DNA from: Hormiphora californensis
Taxonomy: Eukaryota; Ctenophora; Tentaculata; Cydippida; Pleurobrachiidae
Direction: 5' to 3'
Length of the DNA: 32,500 nt
Assembly (NCBI GenBank): GCA_020137815.1
Contig: CM035359.1
Span: 2,691,081 to 2,723,580 of the forward strand
Positions 11,948 through 22,400 of the stretch are shown here, piece after piece (the first letter of the stretch is position 1; each line of letters opens with the position of its first letter). Below the pieces are notes generated by a model that made no database searches, was not told where the DNA came from, and worked only from the letters and a program-made list of their open reading frames with translations. Made by a program: the position numbers and the translations under genes.

Positions 11948-12298
11948 GATATTTGGACTGTTGAAGTTTTCAAATCCAACCTTTTTCACACATAAAAAAG
12001 CCCACGAAATCGTTAGTTTGCGTATTGTTGGTAATTCGGGTCAGTGGCTAAATCGGGCCACGCGCGTATTCAGCCAATCACAGCCCTCGCAAACAAACAC
12101 GTGACCAAATGACCCGAATTACCAACACATCGTGTTGCCGCTGAAATCATGCGGTTAATTCGGGTCAAGTGTTTGTAATTCGGGCCAGCTGTTGGTTGGC
12201 TGTTTAAGGGGCCTCTAGGGGGCCTCTAGGGGCCCTAGAGGCCCCCAGAGGCCAACTTCCTAGCACAGAACCATCTACAAAGCGCCCTAGGATCTGTC

Positions 12299-12460
12299 AG
12301 AGCATTGGCCTGACCCTATCAGCTGGGATTATCTCAGGAAATACCGGTCCCTGATTGGCTGATAACCAGTCACGTGACCTAAATAACGAGTTCTGATTGG
12401 TCAGAGCATTCGCCTGACCCTATCAGCTGGGATTATCTCAGATGAAGCTGTAAGATCTGA
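12299..12460. repeat. Direct duplication of a 40-bp segment
   Basis: The segment starting CAGAGCATTGGCCTGACC at about 12298 recurs at about 12402 with one change near its start (TTGGCC to TTCGCC). It continues through TATCAGCTGGGATTATCTCAG. Between the copies lies a CCAATCA/CACGTG-type stretch (GATTGGCTG and CACGTGACC). Confidence 0.8.
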
Positions 12461-12589
12461 ACTGAAGCTGAGTATGGGGGAAAACTCAAAACGGAGATCA
12501 TTCCGACCAGTTGCCTAACCCACGAATCTACAGCAAGCAGACGTTCAATTTCCCCGATAATTATAGAATGGATTGAGAGAGAACAACAG

Positions 12590-13006
12590 GCCCCTAGAAG
12601 CCCCTAGAGGACCCTAGAGGCCCCCTAGAGGCCCCTAGAGGCCCCCTAGAGGCCCCTAAAGGCCCCTTAAGGCCCCTAGAGGCCCCTAGAAGCCCCTAGA
12701 GGCCCCCTAGAGGCCCCTGGAGGCCCCCTAGAGGCCCCTTAAGGCCCCTAGAGGTCCCTAGAAGCCCCTAGAGGCCCCCTAGAAGCCCCTAGAGGCCCCT
12801 AGAGGCCCCCTAGAGGCCCTTAGAGGCCCCTAGAGGCCCCTAGAGGCCCCCTAGAGGCCCCTAGAGGCCCCTAGAGGACCCTAGAGGCCCCCTAGAGGCC
12901 CCTAGAGGCCCCCAGAGGCCCCCTAAAGGCCCCTAGAAGCCCCCTAGAAGCCCCTATAGGCCCCTAGAAGCCCCTAGAGGCCCCTAAAAGCCCCTAGAGG
13001 CCCCAA
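12590..13006. repeat. CCCCTAGAGG minisatellite
   Basis: About 35 copies of an 11-12 bp unit, CCCCTAGAGGC, with or without one extra C. Variants include CCCCTAGAAGC and CCCCTTAAGGC. A short outlier of the same repeat in both orientations is at 12205-12253. The core CCTAGAGG is close to a palindrome. Confidence 0.9.
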
Positions 13007-13456
13007 ATCGAGAAGAAAGCATAAAATATGGGGCCAGAAATCACTCAAACTTGCTGATTTATCGCAAAAATAAGGTGACCCGAATTAGCCGCTTTGCCTG
13101 TGACCCGAATTACAAACATGACCCGAATTAGACACACTGTTTTATGACGTCATTTTGGTAAATCAATAATGACGTAATTCCTTCAAAAACTTAGCCAATA
13201 AGTGCTGAATTATCCCATTGGATAAAATCATATGTTTTCTTCTCGAAAAAATTCCGCAAATTCACGGGAATACCAATTGAATCCAAAATCGGGAAATGAA
13301 CGATATTCCGTATTTCAAATTTTCCCGCCAAATCTTGTTACATTAGAATGGCCCGAATTACAAACAAGTGACCCGAATTACCAACTGACCCGAATTACCC
13401 CCTCCTACCCTATGCCAAAAAATGTCTTATAGCTATTTATTGTTATGTTAGCATGT

Positions 13457-13515
13457 ACATGTATCATGTGTATTCAGTATCATGTGTATTCAGTATGTGT
13501 ATTCAGTATTGTATT
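13457..13515 (+). repeat. Short tandem repeat ATGTGTATTCAGT
   Basis: The motif ATGTGTATTCAGT occurs three times in direct succession with small spacer differences. It is a minor local duplication. The surrounding 13414-13620 holds no recognised gene. Confidence 0.7.
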
Positions 13516-13620
13516 TTCTGCTCGTTTTCAATCATTTTAAAATCGCCTATAATACTATCCTAATATCTTATTTGAATACGATTTCTGAAGAGCGAACCCA
13601 ATCTAGATTGTTCTCGACCA

Positions 13621-13956
13621 CCCCCATAAAAAAAGTCGCTTGGCAAATTCCCTCGTCGCTCGGCAATTGGTTCGGCAACAACAGGTGGTTTGCCGAGCCA
13701 GTCGCTCGGCTAATCAAGGAAATCTCGGTGATTTCACCGCGTTCTTACAGAAAAAGCACATTTTTTCAGCACTTTGTATTTTTCAGCAGGAGATTTTGAA
13801 AAAAAGTGCTGAAAAAATGTACTTTTTCTGTAAGAACGCGGTGAAAACACGGCGACTTCCTTGATTAGCCGAGCGACTGGCTCGGCAAACCACCTGTTGT
13901 TGCCGAACCAATTGCCGAGCGACGAGGGAATTTGCCAAGCGACTTTTTTATGGGGG
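13621..13956. mobile_element. 336-bp foldback MITE
   Basis: The two halves are almost exact reverse complements. The left arm begins CCCCCATAAAAAAAGTCGC and runs to about 13780. The right arm ends GCGACTTTTTTATGGGGG at 13956. A short loop lies near 13785-13795. Direct support is that the same peptide string (VAWQIPSSLGNWFGNNRWF) is encoded on both strands at mirrored positions. There is no coding capacity of its own. Target duplication is unclear (possibly CA). Confidence 0.85.
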
Positions 13957-14140
13957 CAGCTCAAAACTGAATTCCCGCTCAGACATCTGAGCCATCGCCT
14001 GGGCACTGGATATCTTGTATTGCGTTCTAGGAGAGAGCTGTGTGTTAGCTCACTGGTATGTGTGAAGTGTGTGTTATCTCACTTACAATTACCTCTGTTG
14101 GCGTTGCGTTTTTAGTACGTCTGTATTCTGTAATGCCTCT

Positions 14141-15520
14141 GTAGGCCCTACAGGGCGTCTGTAGGTCCTACAGGGCGTCTGTAGGTCCTAGAGGGTGTCT
14201 GTAGGTCCTACAGGGCGTCTGTAGGTCCTAGAGGGTGTCTGTAGGTCCTACAGGGCGTCTTTAGGTCCTACACGGCGTCTGTAGGTCCTACAGGGCGTCT
14301 GTAGGACCTACAGGGTGTCTGTAGGTTAGACAGGGCGTCTGTAGGTCCTACAGGGCGTCTGTAGGCCCTAAAGGGTGTCTGTAGGTTCTACAGGGCGTCT
14401 GTAGGTCCTACAGGGCGTCTGTAGACCCTACAGGGTGTCTGTAGGCCCTACAGGGCGTCTGTAGGTCCTAAAGGGCGTCTGTAGGGCCTAAAGGGTGTCT
14501 GTAGGCCCTAAAGGGCGTCTGTAAGATCTACACGGCGTCTGTAGGTCCTACAGGGCGTCTGTAGGACCTACAGGGTGTCTGTAGGTTAGACAGGGCGTCT
14601 GTAGGTCCTACAGGGCGTCTGTAGGTCCTACAGGGCATCTGTAGGTCCTACAGGGCGTCTGTAGACCCTACAGGGCGTCTGTAGGCCCTACAGGGCGTCT
14701 GTAGGTCCTAAAGGGCGTCTGTAGGGCCTAAAGGGTGTCTATAGGCCCTAAAGGGCGTCTGTAAGATCTACACGGCGTCTGTAGGCCCTACACGGCGTCT
14801 GTTGGTCCTACAAGGCGTCTGTAGGTCCTACAGGGCGTCTGTAGGCCCTACAGGGCGTCTGTAGGTCCTACAGGGCGTTTGTAGGTCCTACAGGGCTTTT
14901 GTAGGTCCTACAGGGCATCTGTAGGTCCTACAGTGCGTCTGTAGGTCCTACAGGGCGTCTGTAGGTCCTACAGGGCGTTTGTAGGTCCTACAGGGCTTTT
15001 GTAGGTCCTACAGGGCATCTGTAGGTCCTACACGGCGTCTGTAGGTCCTACAGGGCGTCTGTAGGCCCTACAGGGCGTCTGTAGGTCCTAAAGGGCGTCT
15101 GTAGGGCCTAAAGGGTGTCTATAGGCCCTAAAGGGCGTCTGTAAGATCTACACGGCGTCTGTAGGCCCTACACGGCGTCTGTAGGCCCTACATGGCGTCT
15201 GTAGGTCCTACAAGGCGTCTGTAGGTCCTACAGGGCGTCTGTAGGCCCTACAGGGCGTCTTTAGGTCCTACAGGGTGTCTGTAAGATCTACAGGGCGTCT
15301 GTAGGTCCTACAGGGCGTCTGTAGACCCTACAGGGCGTCTGTAGGCCCTACAGGGCGTCTGTAGGTCCTAAAGGGCGTCTGTAGGGCCTAAAGGGTGTCT
15401 GTAGGCCCTAAAGGGCGTCTGTAGGCCCTATACGGCGTCTGTAGGCCCTATACGGCGTCTGTAGGCCCTACATGGCGTCTGTAGGTCCTACAAGGCGTCT
15501 GTAGGTCCTACAAGGCGTCT
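14141..15520. repeat. 20-bp satellite, 69 units without length change
   Basis: The unit GTAGGTCCTACAGGGCGTCT repeats with a period of exactly 20 from 14141 to 15520. Substitutions are frequent (CCC, AAGG, CACGG, AGATC), but I see no insertion or deletion. Blocks of variants recur in the same order (for example 14461-14540, 14701-14780 and 15081-15160), giving a higher-order structure. Each unit contains the near-palindrome GTAGGNCCTAC. Degenerate units precede it at 14110-14140, and it breaks off at about 15534. Confidence 0.97.
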
Positions 15521-15534
15521 GTAGGGCGTCTGGA

Positions 15535-16250
15535 CTACACACCGTAGTCGGGACGTATCTTTTGCTTTCATTACCAGTGGTAAAGACGTCTCAAGCAATT
15601 CGGATTTGGTTCAATTTCATATGTTGGCACACCCCCAGAAGGTGGAACACCCCCAGAACACGTCAATAAATCGTGACGTCACAAGCTCGAATCAGGAGAA
15701 ATGATAATCTCTCCCAATGCCGGAATTCATTACGTCACAGTACAAGTTATTGGCTAGGCTTCTTAACGTGTTCAGCTGAATTGAATCAAGATTATTTGGT
15801 GTTGCTGGCATAAATCCAGGTGCATATAATCATGTTGCATACACTGGGATTCACTAGAAGAGGAATGTATTTATAGGACATCCCTTCATGCATGTGCAAT
15901 CCACATATGATCTGTGTCTGTGTGTCTATCATTCTCTCTCTCCCAGCCCCTCTGAACCCTAGCTGGGTCCTTTATCATGCACACAATCTGCAGCTGCAAC
16001 ATCGTGTCAGCCAAGCAAGGGAAACTGTTTATCTCCAATCCCGGTAGTGTTTTCAGAGAGAGAGAAAGAGAGGGAGATAGAGAGGGAGAAACAAAAAAGA
16101 GAGCTGAGAAACTGGATCAAACTGCCTCTGGCAAGGTGGCATGGACAAGGAGCTCGAAACTCTATCCTGTCTCTCTACAATTAGACTGCCGTGAAGCATG
16201 ATGCTCGGCAACCTTATTAAAGCAGTAAAGTGGCCAAGTCACGTGATGTG
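15535..16250. other. Spacer upstream of LC8 genes, no gene recognised
   Basis: The stretch includes a direct repeat of ACACCCCCAGAA (about 15630 and 15648) and a GA-rich tract at 16057-16100. A 74-codon open frame (15977-16201) is low in complexity and has no family features. Confidence 0.4.
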
Positions 16251-16255
16251 CTCCC

Positions 16256-16420
16256 CGCCAATGGGCTAGCACAGTTCACTTAGAGCGCGCGGGATAATGC
16301 AAGCTAGTGTTGCACGCTACCCTGACGACCAATAAGAACGCGCGATGAAAAGTAGCTCGCGCAATGATACGAGCTAGTGTTGCACGCTAGTGCATTAGCC
16401 AATGAGAGCGCGTTGTTCAC
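16256..16420 (+). promoter_or_regulatory. Three CCAAT boxes at 70-bp spacing, LC8 promoter
   Basis: CCAAT occurs at 16258, 16329 and 16399, all in the same orientation and 70-71 bp apart. The second and third lie in duplicated modules that share AGCTAGTGTTGCACGCTA (16302 and 16372) and an adjacent GCGCG. The last box is about 130 bp before the first LC8 start codon. CCAAT is the known NF-Y target in animal promoters. That this is the LC8 promoter is inferred from position. Confidence 0.6.
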
Positions 16421-16527
16421 ATAGCAACGAGTGCGCGAACAACCGACAGTTACTGCACTTCGCATCTTCGCTCCACCCAGTTCGTTTCACGTTTTGTTGA
16501 GTATCCGACCTCTGTTTTCGTTACACC

Positions 16528-16911
<384 letters not shown>

Positions 16912-17195
16912 ATTCTCTGAGAAATGGAGCGAAATGCTAGAACATCCCCCCGATTGACACTTTTTTACCAACTCCCCTGCAGTCACACACACATGAAAAC
17001 CTTGTTTACTCTGTATTGTTTATTATGAGTTGTTGTTTTTATCTTCACTATGAAAAGATCTAACGTGTTTTATTCTCCCCAAACCCTGATCTTACCCTGT
17101 TGAATTGCTTCCCAAATCCCAGCAACACCCGATTTCTCTCCAACAATACTAACCATCTCTCTTTCTCCTTTGTAGCAAGTCAAACCTAGTTAACC

Positions 17196-17576
<381 letters not shown>

Positions 17577-17997
17577 ATAGCTCTCTCCCTCCTCCTCGGC
17601 AGACATGATGACACATATTTTGAGATGAACTGACAGTGTCAGATATAGACTGGGTTTGGGTTGCGTCAGAAATGTTATTGGTCTGTGTGTGTGATTGTCA
17701 GTTATTAAGTGAAAGAGAGCTCTGAGAGCAAATGTAAATAGAAAAGAGCACATTGTATCTATTCCCCCCGATATTTTGCCACACTTCTTGTCCCCCACTG
17801 AACTTTTGAGTTTTCAATTTTCTAAACGGTGTTGGCAGGTGCAGTAGGACTGCTGTCAGATTCGGTAGAAATAGTGGTTTTTGTTTGTTTGTTGGTCCTG
17901 GTTTGTTTGGTCCATGGATAGGATCTGTGAGGGTGTGTGTGTGGTTTGGGGAGGACGATTTGGTCGGAGTGGTCTGTGTGTAGAGAGGGGAGGGAGA

Positions 17998-18000
<3 letters not shown>
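17577..18000 (+). other. LC8 copy 2 3' region, no further gene
   Basis: This is presumed 3'-UTR and spacer, ending in GT-rich sequence (17877-17990). I found no canonical AATAAA on the plus strand close to the stop codon. Confidence 0.4.
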
Positions 18001-18173
<173 letters not shown>

Positions 18174-18460
18174 CGGAGAGAAAGAAACATATATCGTTGA
18201 GAGAGGGAAATCAGGAAATGTATGAGGGGTTGGCGGTTGCCGGGGGAAACAATTAGTACACACAACATGCATAATTTATCATGGCTGGTTGGCGTGATTA
18301 TTATGGCCAACAAGGTCATGGATCACACTTCATCTGTCTGTTGTCAGTCAGTCCCACACTGTCATCCTGTCATGCCATCCTTCGAATTTGGCACACCGCT
18401 CTCTGTGTGACACACAATGTGTCCACATATATTCCCATTTGTCACTGATCGACTCAGTGA

Positions 18461-18976
18461 AGTTTGTCTGCTGGTGTCACTGTCTGTCAGTTTGTCTGCT
18501 GGTGTCACTGTCTGTCAGTTTGTCTGCTGGTGTCACTGTCTGTCAGTTTGTCTGCTGGTGTCACTGTCTGTCAGTTTGTCTGCTGGTGTCACTGTCTGTC
18601 AGTTTGTCTGCTGGTGTCACTGTCTGTTCAGTTGTCTGCTGGTGTCACTGTCTGTCAGTTTGTGTGCTATGTCACTGTCTGCAGTTTGTCTGTCTGGTGT
18701 CACTGTCGTTCGTTTGCTGGGTCACTGTCTGTCAGTTTGTCTGCTAGTGTCACGTCTGTCAGTTTGTCTGCTGGTGTCACTGTCTGTCAGTTTGTCTGCT
18801 GGTGTCACTGTCTGTCAGTTTGTCTGCTGGTGTCACTGTCTGTCAGTTTGTCTGCTGGTGTCACTGTCTGTCAGTTTGTCTGCTGGTGTCACTGTCTGTC
18901 AGTTTGTCTGCTGGTGTCACTGTCTGTCAGTTTGTCTGCTAGTGTCACTGTCTGTCAGTTTGTCTGCTGGTGTCAT
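18461..18976 (+). repeat. 28-bp minisatellite
   Basis: About 18 units with core TCTGCTGGTGTCACTGTC followed by TGTCAGTTTG. Outer units are nearly identical. Units at 18610-18760 have several one-base indels and substitutions. The period of 28 is not a multiple of three, yet all three forward frames stay open, which explains the long cysteine-rich open frames here. I do not consider them genes. Confidence 0.95.
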
Positions 18977-19472
18977 ATGTGTGTGTTCAGTGAGAGGAGA
19001 CTTTGTTAGTACAGACAGCACCCCCTCACTGCTCCATCTGTTTATTCGTGTGTACTTGTATTGTGTATCTTACACACCATGTCCTGTGTAACATGGTCTC
19101 TTACCCCTAATTACTCAATTAGGGGCAAGTATTATAGGCAACATTCAATCCAGCTCGTTCCCTGTCGCATTCTCATCGGAAAATTCTAGATACATTGGAC
19201 TCCGATTCAGTTTGAGTTGTTTTATCAAGCAAGCTGTGTGCTATCATGTGTGTGCTGTAACGTGTACATTGTAACGTGTGTTTGTTGTAGCTACCACAGC
19301 ACTGGCAAGCTGACACAACGTGGTTGTCTCGAGATGATTCAATGATTCTCTTCCTTTCCTTCCTTTCCTTCCTTTCATCTTTCTGTCATGTCTCCTTCTG
19401 TCTCTCTTCTCTCTAAATGACCAGTCATTGACCAACCAAATGACAAACAGTCATTATTAGCTGTGAACAACA
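18977..19472. other. Upstream region of tetraspanin gene
   Basis: The stretch contains a small perfect hairpin (CCCCTAATT and AATTAGGGG around 19104-19126). A TGTTTGTTGTAG acceptor-like site near 19290 could end a 5'-UTR intron. Pyrimidine-rich TTCC repeats lie at 19350-19400. No promoter motif is certain. Confidence 0.35.
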
Positions 19473-22400
19473 ATGGGTAAACACGAGAGCTATGCCCGTA
19501 CTCCGGTCGGTAAAAAGTGGAGCTACACCCACTCCTTTCACTATGATCTCACTCCAACTGAGAAACTACTGAAATACTCCAACTTTATCTTCAGTTTCGC
19601 TATCGTGGTACGGGTTTGTAGGGCGGTATATTAGTGCCACTGCTCTGACCACGGTGGTTTTGAAAGAAATAGGGTCGGAGTGTCGGGCCAGTACTCGGCA
19701 TGCTCTGACAGCGATATTTGGAGTTAGGATACACGCACTTTCAGTACTTTGTCTGTTTGTCTCGCACATCATTCATCTCCCTACCTCCCTCTCAGTTATT
19801 TGGTATTTCCCTGGGAGTTGTATCTGTTTATATAGATGAGGAGAGTCAGGAATTCATTCTATTTATTGGCAAGACAAATCTAACAGGTAACAGCTGATAA
19901 CCAGATCGGATCGGGATCGGCCAGACACTCCGTGAATCTTTAGTTCTCCCTCTTTCCCAATGCAATTATACCCCTCCTCCCCTCCAGGACTGAAGCTGTT
20001 AATGGGGGCTGGTGCTGCCCTGGTGCTATTGGGAGCCCTCGGTCTTCTCACCACCATCAGACTTAACAGAAAACTCATGCTTTTTGTGAGTTCAAAATGG
20101 GCAAATTTCTGCATTTCCGAGGGTACTTTTATTGACACGGTGCTCGGACATAAAATTATAGATTTTAGTGCAACTGCCGGTTATAACGAGCGTCATTTTC
20201 AGTACGTCAGTGTCACATTCGTGTCCATTATTGTTCAAGGAGCTGGAGTTGGAATTGCGGTGGAGCAAATTGACACGGTGAGAAAAGTTTTGATTCTAGT
20301 TTTGATTCTAGGTGGGATATTAGGGATATAGAGAATAATGCAATCATGTTTGGAAATTTAAGAAAGTCGAGTCTCAAGGGGAGGCACAGCAAATTAGACA
20401 AGCAGCTCTGAGCTCTGGCAAAATGTACATTGGCGCGTGTACATTGTATTTCTTGCGAGTGTGTATTTTGTGGGAGAGAGGGAGAACAGCGCGCGGCGCA
20501 AAAAACCGCACGTGCAGAATCGAGTTATCAGTGTGTTAGCGCAGAGAGGGAGAGCGTTGGGTATGATATCCCCTCTTTCTTCTATCCTCCTGCGCTGTCT
20601 CTCTCAGTGTCATGTTATCGCGCGCGCTACGTTTAGTTAGGGATGGGGGCGAGTGAGAGATTTCACTCACTCTCTCCTACCTAGTCCTTCGAAATCGTGC
20701 ATGAAGTATTGAAAAATAGATGGGAAAGCTAATTCCTTCACCAAAGTGTCCCAATTGGTCCCCTGAACCACCAAAAAAGAGTTTACCACTCTACTCCATG
20801 GGGGGAGGTGTCATAATTGGGCCTAATTGATCCTATTCCTAACAGGGTATATCGGTAAAACAGCTTGGACACATGCTAGAAACCTAAAAATGGTCTCAAA
20901 ATGCTCGTGATAAGTCAAGGAGTTCATTCAATTTTTTTAAAATTTTTCCATTTACCCAATTCCCGGTAATTGGGCTTAATTGGTCCCTAACAGGGCATCT
21001 TGTAACTTGACTTAGCGACGTGCAGAATCGAGTTATCAGTGTGTTAGCGCAGAGAGGGAGAGCGTTGGGTATGATATCCCCTCTTTCTTCTATCCTCCTG
21101 CGCTGTCTCTCTCAGTGTCATGTTATCGCGCGCGCTACGTTTAGTTAGGGATGGGGGCGAGTGAGAGATTTCACTCACTCTCTCCTACCTAGTCCTTCGA
21201 AATCGTGCATGAAGTATTGAAAAATAGATGGGAAAGCTAATTCCTTCACCAAAGTGTCCCAATTGGTCCCCTGAACCACCAAAAAAGAGTTTACCACTCT
21301 ACTCCATGGGGGGAGGTGTCATAATTGGGCCTAATTGATCCTATTCCTAACAGGGTATATCGGTAAAACAGCTTGGACACATGCTAGAAACCTAAAAATG
21401 GTCTCAAAATGCTCGTGATAAGTCAAGGAGTTCATTCAATTTTTTTTAAATTTTTCCATTTACCCAATTCCCGGTAATTGGGCTTAATTGGTCCCTAACA
21501 GGGCATCTTGTAACTTGACTTAGCGACGTGATAGAAACTTCGGGATGGTTGCAAAATGTTCAGTAAGTTATTGGGATATTTTCTGAGTGTTTTCTAATGT
21601 TCTCAAATGCTATCAAAGTAACGTAATTAGTCTTAATTGGTTAGCTCTAATTGTTCAAATAATTTTCCAGCATATACAAGTGAGGGCTCAAATCATGGTA
21701 CAAACAGCTCTGTTATGACGTTCTAACATGTTTTAAAGGCGTTTAGATGAACAGTTGACTATATAGCTACCGTAAATATTTAATAAACTTAGCATAAACA
21801 ACTCAACAGCCGGCCTGCCAGATGCCCCTAAGACCCTCCTAGATACCCCTCAGACCATACTAGCTACCCCTCAGACCCCATTAGATGCCCATCAGACCTT
21901 ACAAGAAGGCCCTCAGACCTTACTATGTATCCCTCAGACACTGAAAAATGTCCCTCAGGCCCTGCTAGATACCCTTTTGATGCCCTCAGGGCATACTAGA
22001 TCTTAGACCCCCTTAGATGCTCCTTAGACCCTGTTAAATACCCTCAGGCCCTATTAGATGGCAGATACCCTCAGACCGTACTAGATGTATTATCGAAAGG
22101 ACATTTTGCAGTATCCAACGAGCATCTAGTAGGTTCCGAGGGGTATCTAATGGGGTCTGAGGGGTGGCTAGTATGCTCTGAGGGGTATCTAGTAGGGTCT
22201 TAGGGGCATCCTGCAGTGTTTGAAGGATATTTAGTTACGTCTGAGGGGCATCTAGTAGGGTCTGGGGGTATCTATCTAGATCTAGTAGGTCTGAGGGGTT
22301 TCTAGTAGGGTCTGGGGGTATCTAGCTAGATCTACTACTAGATCTAGTAGGGTCTGAGGGGTATATGATGGGATCAGAGGGGTATCTAGTATGCTCTGAG

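Larger units (their letters stand above)
10124..13413. mobile_element. Composite DNA element with inverted ends and TAATTCGGGTCA repeats
   Basis: The left end (ATAGGGTAGG, one variable base, then GGGGGTAATTCGGGTCA, from 10124) is matched by its reverse complement ending at 13413. If the outer TA is the target duplication, the element proper is 10127-13410. TAATTCGGGTCA or its complement occurs about ten more times, clustered near both ends and at 12028-12186 and 13074-13136. Such subterminal repeats are usual for transposase binding. No transposase is visible, so it is non-autonomous. It holds a nested piggyBac-like element and a minisatellite. The superfamily is not assigned. Confidence 0.75.

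Noticed and set aside
13482-14115. Open frames sharing the same peptide on both strands
   Set aside because: The identity is explained by the hairpin element at 13621-13956 being palindromic.
14141-15520. CRISPR-like array
   Set aside because: The units abut with no unique spacers, and the genome is animal. It is a satellite.
16190-16215. CCGTGAAGCAT shared with the centre of the piggyBac-like element (about 11060)
   Set aside because: An 11-base match without extended similarity is too short to claim a related element.
18388-19091. Cysteine-rich open frames of up to 224 codons
   Set aside because: They translate the 28-bp minisatellite in three frames. There is no conserved domain and no signal of selection.
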